From Asterias amurensis (Eukaryota; Echinodermata; Asteroidea; Forcipulatida; Asteriidae): a stretch of 64,000 nt of DNA. Shown here one piece after another: positions 57,101 to 64,000 of this stretch. The stretch spans positions 2,294,001-2,358,000 of the forward strand of contig NC_092662.1 in NCBI RefSeq assembly GCF_032118995.1, written 5' to 3'. Position numbers and translations under genes: made by a program. Position 1 is the stretch's first letter, and each line of letters starts with the position of its first letter. The notes under the pieces were generated by a model. It was not told where the DNA came from and searched no databases. It saw only the letters and a list, made by a program, of their open reading frames with translations.

Positions 57101-60100
57101 TGTTTTGTAAAAATTGTAGAATTGTAATTGTTCAGTTTGTTGCTGAAGATGGATAAGAACATGCGGTTCCTTAAGCAAGGTTTTGCGGTAATACCATTTG
57201 TAATCTTGATTGATTAGTGTTGGTTCTTTAAAGAACCAGTCGTTTAATGACTCCACATTTCAATCAGTATGCTCTGGTCGTCTTCAAGTAGTTTAAAATC
57301 TTACTTAACATGCTGTTTATTCATGTACAATTTGTGTATGTTTAAAAACAGTGGTGGAAGACTTGATGAAGAAACGTGAGCCTCTACGCACTCTGGAGGC
57401 CATCTACATCATTCAGCCATCAGAAAAGGTACCAAAAGACGGCTGTTTTAATTTCTTCTTTGTATCTCTTTGGAAGGCTCTAGTTATTATTATTTAAAGG
57501 CAGTGGCAGTCAGGCAGTAATCACTCAAAAAAATTATTCGCATAAAACCTTACTTGGTAAGAAGTATTAGGGAGAGGTTGATAGTTTAAAAAATTGTGAG
57601 AAACGGCTCCCGGTGAAGGGACGCAGTTTTTGAAAAAGAAGTAATTTTCCACGAATTTGATTTTGGGACCTCAGATTTAGAATTTGAGGTCTCAAAATCA
57701 AGCATCTGAGAGCATGTAGCTTCGCGCAACTTGGACAACCAATTGAGTTCAAATTTTCACAGGTTGGTTTTTTTATGCATATGTTGAGATACAATATTTA
57801 GTTTGTGTTGCACGTCATTGCACCCAGTATAACTCAGCAGAATTCAATACAAGGCTTCTAACCAGGGGACACTTTGTTAAATGCCCTTACATGAACGAAA
57901 TTTAAGACCTGTAATGTAAGCTTGGGCGATATCGATTTATTTATTCACGATATATCGCAATATTCGATATAATCGCAATTAATGAAATTTGACATCATCA
58001 GTCTTCAAACTCCAAGTGAAAATTGTAGAAGAGACAGTCATAGCTTAAGAGAGGTGTTCTAATGACCTATTCTTTTGGTTTTACTCCAAACCTATGGGGT
58101 GCATGATGTCTCAGCTAGCAAATACATCGCGATATTTAACTGATATTGCGATATATCGTGATTATCGCGATTATCGCGATATATAGCGATATATCGATTA
58201 AAACCAAATCCATTTGATATCGAAATCGTTTCCAAATTAATATCATGATATTCGATAATATCGTGATATCGCCCAAGCTTACTGTAATGTTATTTGTCTT
58301 GATGTTGTTTTTATTGACAGTCTGTCACTCAATTGATCAACGATTTCAAGGAGCCGCTCAGCCCCCAGTACAAAGCAGCCCATATTTTCTTTACAGAATG
58401 TAAGTGAATAAATCTTGTGTATTCAATAATGTATTGGTTTTATTACAGAAAATCTGTTTTTTTTTTACCCCCCCTCTCCACCCCCTTTATGGTCTGACGT
58501 CATTGAGAGTTTTCTTTTTTTGATATTTTATAATATGGTCATTAGGTTAGTTGATCTACAATAGTTTCCCAATTACAGCTAACGAGTTTATGGTGTCTAT
58601 AAGAGACCTGGGTCCAAAAGAACACAAGATAAGAATTCCGGGCAACTTCTTAAAAGTCTTTAAAGTCGGTGCCTATTATTCAGTATCTGAGTCTTGTTTG
58701 AGCTCGGTCGTGTAATGAGCTGTTGTTTGTGTACGTTCTGCAACACAGGTTGCCCGGCCGAGCTGTTCACCACGCTGTGCAAGAACCCGGCGGTGAAGAA
58801 CAAGATCAAGAACTTGAAGGAGATCAACATTGCCTTCATGCCATACGAATCATCGGTAAGGATCATCTTAAGATTTTTGCCTCTACTTCATTCAGAATGT
58901 TGTCATTTTGACATGTGATTTCTTCTCATATTTCAAGATGTCTTCTTCAAAATCTACTCACGCCGTCATCCTTTTTTTTCCCGCAGAAAAAAACAGTCAC
59001 TGACTGGAGAATGAGGAAATCCACATTGTGTCCCAACTACTTGTGACTGGTTTTCTGCTCATTTCTTCTCTGCAGAAAATTGTTGAGCAATATTCTCTGC
59101 TTAAATTGAGCTCGCACCAACAAGCAATTATTTTTTTTCAGGACTTTTTACCTTTTGTCAAATCTCATCAATGGTTGGATTATATTAATTGGCAAACTGA
59201 TTATTTTAATTCACACTGAAAAATTTTCAAGTGTGAAAATAACGGTTTGTTTTAAGGGTTGTTTTTTTCATTCCTGCAGGTTTTCTCTCTGGATTCTCCC
59301 GAGAGTTTCAACATCTTCTACAATCCAACACGTACGGCCAACCGCACCACCATGATTGAGAGAATCTCAGAGCAGATCGCTACCCTCTGCGCGTCCCTTG
59401 GTGAATACCCCGCCATCAGATATCGCAGGTCAGTTGCTTAATAAAGAAGGGCAAGCCTGGAGTTCCATATTTGAGACGTTTCATGGCCAAGCGGTTAAGA
59501 GCACCAGACTCAAAGTCTGCTGTTTCTGATCAGCGGAGTGTGGGTTCGAGTCCAGGTCGTGACACTTGTGTCGTTAAGCAAGACACTTAACCATTATTGC
59601 TGCATCCTTGGGACAAGGCCAATTTCATTTGCAAAGGGCACTTTCATTTAAAAAACCTTACAGTTTATTTGAAACTGGGAGAGGTACAGGGGCCAAGACC
59701 AGGGGCAACAGAGCCTTGCATGGCTTTGTGTGATTCCAGGCCCGGGGGCTCCGAAATCAAATTGATCTTGCAATGACCATGGATCCCCTATTAGATGAAA
59801 ACTGCTTACCATATGTTGAGTAAATATAATGCATTCTTTATTGCAAACTTGTTCAACCAAAAGCATCTATGGTATAAATGTGCTAAGTAGTGGCCTGACG
59901 TTTCGACCCTTGAGTCTTTCTCGAAGGCATTTTGTAACCTCTTAGAAAGAGTCTGCTAGGGTCGAAATCCCTCAGGCTGATGACTGTTTTATGCTTACAA
60001 TCTTTGATAAAAGTGACCCCCAGGTATTTCCTGCCACCACCCATGGTTGTACCCAACTCTGTTAACTCAAATTTCAAAGCTGTGCAGGATATGCTGTGGA

Positions 60101-63100
60101 AGATCTTTTCTTTAGGGTTATCAGGAGCTGTTTGTTAATGATTGTCGTGATGATTTTCTTTGCAGTGATTTCGATCGGAATCTTGAAGTGGCTCAGATGA
60201 TTCAGAGTAAGCTGGACGCCTACAAAGCCGATGAGCCTACCATGGGAGAGGTTAGTATTACATAATGATAAGTCCTTTTATAACGTCAAAATTACAGGGC
60301 GAGAAATTTCAGAGAGTTTTCTGGGCCCAACTTCATAGAGCTGCTTAAGCAGACATACTTGCTGAACAAATGTCTGCTTAGCAGAAATAAGCGTGATGCC
60401 AGTTTTAAGCAGTTTTATGAAATTTGGCCCTGGATTTTGACTTAGTTGTATCTGCTTAGTGAAAAGAAGCAGTTGTTGTTTGACATTTTATACATTATAT
60501 AGGAATGATGCTCTTTGATCCACTTTTTCATTTTTTCTACCATTTTTATAAGGACTTTATCTGTTGGATATGCACATCTTGCACACTTTCAGAAAATCAG
60601 AGCATACTTATTGCAACGTTGAGTTGTTGACCACTAGTTCTTTTTACATGCTGCTATCCAAACCTCTTTTAGTTAGCATTAGCAGCCCCTCTGTAACCTT
60701 GCTATCTCTCGCTCTGTCTGAAAAAACCCCAGGGTCCGGAGAAACATCGCTCTCAGTTGATTGTCGTCGATCGTGGATTTGACCCAGTGTCTCCTCTTCT
60801 GCATGAACTGACATTCCAGGCCATGGCCAACGACCTTTTGCCCATTGAGAATGACGTCTACAGGTCAGTAAAGAGATCATTTCCTCATGTCATTGCAACA
60901 CGGTCGCAACTCGATTCTGCAACGAAGTCAAATCTTGTACAAACAAGCTCCGTCTACAGTGTCAATTATGTTATAACAACTAAATAAGAAAGCAACCTGT
61001 GTGTTTGTCTGTTGGACTAAATCTATATGGATGTAGATTATGCAACTTCAAGTACTTCTAAATACTAGTTACTACCTAGTTACTATCTCTAGTTACCTCT
61101 ATTACTCAAGTTACTACATCTACCTCTAGTTACCTCTAATTTCTACCTCTACCTACTAGGACTGGATGTTTGATGTTTTTTGTTCATTTTTATGCTACAA
61201 CTATCAGATAAGGAGAGCAGTTACAATGACACAAAATATTATAAGAAAAACCATCTGTGTTTTTGATGTAGGTATGAAGCTAGTGGAGGGGAGATGAATG
61301 ACCAAGAGGTACTCCTGGACGAGAACGATGATCTGTGGATTGGTCTCCGTCACCAGCACATCGCTGACGTTTCACAGTAAGTTCAGATGCCATACAAAAT
61401 AATTTGTTGATTTTTTTTTTTTTTTTTTTTTTTTGAGAGAGACACATTTCTTAACATCACAGTTCTTTTGGGTACAACAAAACGTGAAGTTTCTCTTTAG
61501 GAAGGAGTGCTGACTCTTGAGAACATTCTACTGGTGCAGCATATAAGGATTATCCAGACCCCCACCCTCACCATCTCATGAAGAAGACTAGAGTAAGCTA
61601 GTCGAAACATCAAGAACAAACCCAAGTCTCCTCAGACCCAACACTCCTTACAAGAAGAAATTTTGTTGCAAAGTTGTTGTAAGATGTGCCCCTTTAACCC
61701 TATATGCACATTGCCACTTTCATTAGCGCCCTCAAGGGTTGAGACATGTAATTCCATATCTTCCAATATGGCGAGTTACACAAGGTGAGCCTTTATATTT
61801 ATGTACCAATAAACCCATGCAAAATCTCACAAACTGGCGACGAGCCCACAAACGATACATAATGAAATCTCCCATTCGAAATGTTTCCTCATCGTTCGAT
61901 TTAGGACCTCTCCCCCGGCCTTGTTTTTCTCCTCTCAACTGACCTTTTTGGCTTTTATTTTTACAACAGGGGCATTACAACTCAGCTGAAGAACTTTGCC
62001 AAGGCAAAGATTGGCGGCAAGATGGGATCCGAAGGCTCAGATAAGGTGAGAAGAAGTGGACAATGTTTTAGCTACGATCGTTGCAAAGGAGTGTGCTACA
62101 GACCAATCCGACGATACAAAATTGGTAGCGCCCTCTATTGAAAAAATTAACAATTGCGGTGTCTTTTTGTGCACAATCTATGCACTGAAGACACCGCAGC
62201 AAATGGCGCGCGGTGCTCAACACTTGCGCGCCCGGATCGGTCTATACTTCAGTACATAATGACTCCAAGATCCATGCTGGTAGTCGAGCTGCCAATTGGG
62301 ACACAGCCTTTTATGGTGCAATTTTCTTTGTTTATCCTGTCCTCTCTTTGGATTGTTGAAGATTACTCACTGTTCATCATTGACTGTTTTTTTTTCTTTT
62401 CTTCAGACGAGCGTCCGTGATCTGTCTCAGATGTTGAAGAAGATGCCACAATATCAGAAGGATATGAGAAAGGTGAATTTTGTTTTAAATGAAATTGATG
62501 ACATGACAATGGTGAACTCAAGGGTACAAGTGTCATGACTGGTTATATAATGCCACATCCTCCCACAAGGTACTCAAGGCGCTGACAAGAGCTAATCGAA
62601 CGATCACACTCACCCTCTCGTGGTGACTGCATGCACCTCGGGTCACCCCAAGTGACCCACTCCATAAGTAGGGCACTGGGGGCTGACCCAGGTGAGCCCC
62701 GTCTAAGCTATTCGAACGTACCAGGGCAGACCGGGGGCGACTCGAGGAGACTAAACGAACGCACCCATAGTGGGGCTTAAGACTGAGGTCTGGTCTGAGG
62801 CATATTTTGAACTGAGGGTTCATGTTGTTATTGTTGTATAGACATATGGCCTGTCGGCGTATATTTGTTTTTTAATCTTAATTCCTTGTGCGTGTATCTT
62901 GTGCTATTTTTGTATCTGCCTGTTGTTACATTTTCATATTTGGTGTGTTTTTAAAAACTTGTGTGAGCAATGCAATTTCTTCTTTTGAAGATCAATAAAG
63001 TTTTCTTATGTCTTATGTCTTATGGAGTAAAGGGAAAGAAATCTGAATTTGTCTTTTCCTTCTTACCACAGTACTCCACCCATCTGAGGCTTGCCGAGGA

Positions 63101-63827
63101 CTGCATGAAGCAGTTCAAGCCATTGGTTGAGAGTCTGTGCCGTGTTGAGCAGGACCTGGCCCTCGGCACCAACCCAGAGGGAGAGAGAGTCAAGGATCAG
63201 ATGAGGAACATCGTCCCGATCCTCCTCGAGCAGAAATATTCCTCCTACGATAAACTCCGCATTATTCTGCTCTATGTCATCGGAAAGAATGGTAGGAAAT
63301 CATAATGTGTGAAAATAAAACCTGTATTATACATGACTAAGATAAAAACATCATTGTTTGAGTGGGTTTTCTCTTAACAGTGGTCCGCTAACCAAATAAT
63401 GCCAGTGAAAACACCTGTGGACCAGTTAAATTGTCTCCAACTGGCCCGGCTGTTTACATCAGTGTTGCAAAGCATCCATATTTAATATTTGTTCTGCTGG
63501 ATTGTCCCTGAAAAAAAGTTAAGGGCAAACACTGTTTACTGATTATGAATTGATACTAGATCCTTCTTTTTCTGTGAAATGTTCCCCTCCGAGATTGTAT
63601 TTGAGAAATACTACGGATTAAGTGATCATGCAAAAACATGAACATGGTCTGGAACTATATTTGTTAGCTCTACTGTGACCCTGTATTAAATCTTGTTGTA
63701 CTTGATCGCTTTTTTAGGAATCAGTGAGGAGAATATGAACAAGTTGATTCAACACGCCCAGATCCCTGAGCCAGAGAAGCCCATTGTAACCAACATGAAA
63801 CACCTCGGAGTGCAAATCATATTTGAC
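51124..63827 (+). CDS. STXBP1: Syntaxin-binding protein 1 / Munc18-1 / UNC-18 (Sec1 family), first 14 exons; continues past the right edge
   Basis: SM protein that clamps closed syntaxin and templates SNARE assembly for synaptic-vesicle fusion. Exons: 51124-51151, 55726-55775, 56350-56431, 57352-57428, 58321-58399, 58749-58855, 59280-59428, 60166-60250, 60733-60863, 61272-61376, 61970-62045, 62407-62472, 63072-63291, 63718-63827; 455 codons in phase, of about 590 in the family. MALKAVVGQ and [18 protein letters not shown] match the Munc18 N-terminus. [135 protein letters not shown] and [13 protein letters not shown] follow the order of STXBP1 domains 1-3. Exon 2 ([17 protein letters not shown]) is the most diverged. 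Neuronal STXBP1/ROP rather than STXBP2/3 is inferred from overall similarity; an invertebrate usually has one such gene. Intron 1 is 4.6 kb. Confidence 0.96.
51722..52131. mobile_element. CCACCACTTTTTCACTC MITE split by an insertion
   Basis: The left part (51722-51835) starts ATATCGCCACCACTTTTTCA and ends GGTGGCGCCATACG. The last few bases (GATACGGAAAATTTTCC) resume at 52116 after a foreign 280-bp element. Compared with the intact copy at 41108-41235 it is otherwise whole. Confidence 0.7.
51836..52115. mobile_element. 280-bp inverted-repeat element (CAGGGGTCGAAATT ends), copy 1, nested
   Basis: It begins CAGGGGTCGAAATTAAGTG and ends GGCAATTTCGACCCCTG. ATACG flanks both sides (51831-51835 and 52116-52120), a 5-bp target-site duplication. 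Internal mirrored text (GGCAGGGCTAGTG / CCCGGGCTAGCGGGCTAG) gives a strong hairpin. CAGGGG tips recall hAT-type ends, and some hAT groups have 5-bp duplications. No transposase inside. Confidence 0.8.
52385..52667. mobile_element. 283-bp inverted-repeat element (CAGGGGTCGAAATT ends), copy 2
   Basis: Almost identical to copy 1 and in the same orientation, 270 bp further on. TATGG flanks both sides (52380-52384 and 52668-52672), again a 5-bp target-site duplication, so the two copies inserted independently. A minus-strand 148-codon ORF that overlaps its left end is incidental. Confidence 0.8.
52852..53046 (+). mobile_element. 195-bp MITE with perfect AATAGACCGATCCA ends
   Basis: AATAGACCGATCCA at the left and TGGATCGGTCTATT at the right are perfect 14-bp inverted repeats. 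Interior GAAGGTCCGACATGCGTGCG and CATTGGAGAGCCCCACGTGT match the copies at 7799-7992 and 8395-8588. It defines the boundaries of that family. Confidence 0.8.
54181..54567. mobile_element. TTAA-ended MITE, best-preserved copy (inverted orientation)
   Basis: TTAAAGGCAGTGGACACTAT and ATAGTGTCCACTGCCTTTAA are perfect 20-nt inverted tips. The interior is the reverse complement of the order in 26001-26389 (CTTGGTGACGAGTGATGGGA early, CACAGGTTTGTTATTTTATG late). An inner hairpin (GAAACCTCAGGTTTAGAACT / TTGAGGTCTC) lies at the middle. It may serve as the family reference. Confidence 0.85.
55796..55866 (+). repeat. Short tandem repeat (GGGGAGATTCCCATTT, about 4 units)
   Basis: Units of about 17-18 bp (GGGGGATTCTAACTT, GGGGAGATTCCCATTT twice, GGGGGGATTCTCATTT) begin 20 nt after the donor of STXBP1 exon 2. 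Confidence 0.7.
55905..56145 (-). repeat. tRNA-derived SINE (minus) in STXBP1 intron 2
   Basis: In reverse: TGCCTTGCCAAGCCATCTAG (A-box remnant), TGTGGGTTTGAATCCTTGCC (B box), CACTTGTGTCCTTGAGCAAG body, then ending near ACTGGATATTGGC. Related to 20790-21000 and 44005-44335. Confidence 0.6.
57494..57795. mobile_element. TTAA-ended MITE, one end lost, in STXBP1 intron 4
   Basis: It starts TTAAAGGCAGTGGCAGTCAG, then follows CTTACTTGGTAAGAAGTATT, GGAGAGGTTGATAGTTTAAA, GATTTTGGGACCTCAG and TTTTCACAGGTTGG. The expected right tip (AGTGTCCACTGCCTTTAA) is missing after about 57795. Confidence 0.65.
57917..58281. mobile_element. 365-bp hAT-like MITE with 8-bp target-site duplication
   Basis: TAAGCTTGGGCGATATCG at the left and GATATCGCCCAAGCTTA at the right are inverted repeats, and CTGTAATG flanks both sides exactly. 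An 8-bp duplication is typical of the hAT superfamily. The interior is dominated by CGATATATCG-type motifs, giving many small palindromes. It sits just before the acceptor of STXBP1 exon 5 (58321). Confidence 0.85.
59488..59610 (+). repeat. tRNA-derived SINE, plus strand, intact A and B boxes
   Basis: CATGGCCAAGCGGTTAAGAG (A box) and GTGTGGGTTCGAGTCCAGGT (B box with GGTTCGAGTCC) have the spacing of a long-variable-arm tRNA. CACTTGTGTCGTTAAGCAAG follows as in the other SINEs. Because that SINE body is attached, I call it a SINE in STXBP1 intron 7, not a tRNA gene. Confidence 0.75.
60323..60430. mobile_element. Compact foldback MITE (GGGCCCAACTTCATAGAGCT)
   Basis: GGGCCCAACTTCATAGAGCT at the left is mirrored by AGTTTTATGAAATTTGGCCC at the right, 108 bp in all. 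It is the shortest clean member of the family at 3722, 5936 and 27271, in STXBP1 intron 8. Confidence 0.65.
61410..61434 (+). repeat. T homopolymer in STXBP1 intron 10
   Basis: A run of roughly 25 T. It is probably the tail of a retroposed sequence, but no SINE body was recognised beside it. Confidence 0.5.
62571..62772 (-). repeat. GC-rich dispersed repeat, copy 2
   Basis: Reverse complement of the text at 7110-7388 (TGACCCACTCCATAAGTAGG, GCTGACCCAGGTGAGCCCC, CTATTCGAACGTACC). It lies in STXBP1 intron 12. It begins and ends near short CTAATCGAACG / CTAAACGAACG motifs that are candidate termini. Confidence 0.5.
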
Positions 63828-64000
63828 GTAAGCTTACTATTCTTGTTTTTGTTGCCTTCAACTACTTCAACTCCTCCCTCCTACTTTCAATTTTGGAGTT
63901 GAGCTTTAACTGGCTACCAGCCAAAATGTCATTAAGTTTATATTGTTAAAAACTGATGCCCCACTCATTTTATTCATAGCAAAGAAATTTGGTAAGCGGT

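Noticed and set aside
59488-59560. tRNA gene
   Set aside because: The A and B boxes are good, but the sequence continues into the SINE body shared with 17765-17905 and 44005-44335, and the acceptor stem does not close convincingly.

Overview
Eukaryotic nuclear DNA from an animal. Five conserved metazoan genes with GT-AG introns and long repeat-filled gaps can be read: KIFAP3 (+), a TMEM121-family membrane protein (-), ACOT9 (+), NTMT1 (+) and the first 14 exons of a neuronal Sec1/Munc18 gene, STXBP1-like (+), which runs off the right edge. The short-to-medium introns and the dense families of short inverted-repeat elements and tRNA-derived SINEs suggest a marine deuterostome invertebrate, most likely an echinoderm. 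That assignment is inference; no ribosomal or mitochondrial marker is present.

Layout: 1-13.9 kb is mostly non-coding. It holds a probable first coding exon (signal peptide) of a minus-strand gene leaving the left edge, possible distant 5' UTR exons of that gene, and an apparently perfect 596-bp tandem duplication. KIFAP3 occupies 13,945-25,422 in 19 exons whose lengths sum to 2,490 nt (829 codons plus stop). 25.4-31.0 kb is repeats. TMEM121-like is a single-exon gene at 31,067-32,086. A 2.3-kb, 30-bp-period minisatellite fills 34.4-36.7 kb. ACOT9 is at 41,496-46,400 with its N-terminal exon unresolved. NTMT1 is at 47,999-49,671 in two exons. STXBP1 runs from 51,124 to the edge.

The most striking signals are in KIFAP3. 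(1) Two of its introns are textbook minor-spliceosome (U12) introns, one AT-AC and one GT-AG, both with near-perfect branch sites. (2) A 171-bp (57-codon) tandem array straddles the 3' end of exon 17 and its donor site, so seven candidate donors lie in a row; the first three could yield in-frame products with one, two or three tail repeats. (3) A truncated second copy of exon 13 lies in intron 13, and its differences fall mostly at third codon positions. No virus-like or LTR element was recognised. The mobile DNA seen is short non-autonomous DNA transposons (several nested or with target-site duplications) and SINEs.

The genes do not form a pathway. KIFAP3 serves kinesin-2 and ciliary transport, STXBP1 synaptic-vesicle fusion, ACOT9 mitochondrial acyl-CoA hydrolysis, and NTMT1 protein alpha-N-methylation. 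NTMT1 and STXBP1 also share a chromosome band in human (9q34), so their adjacency here may be old linkage.
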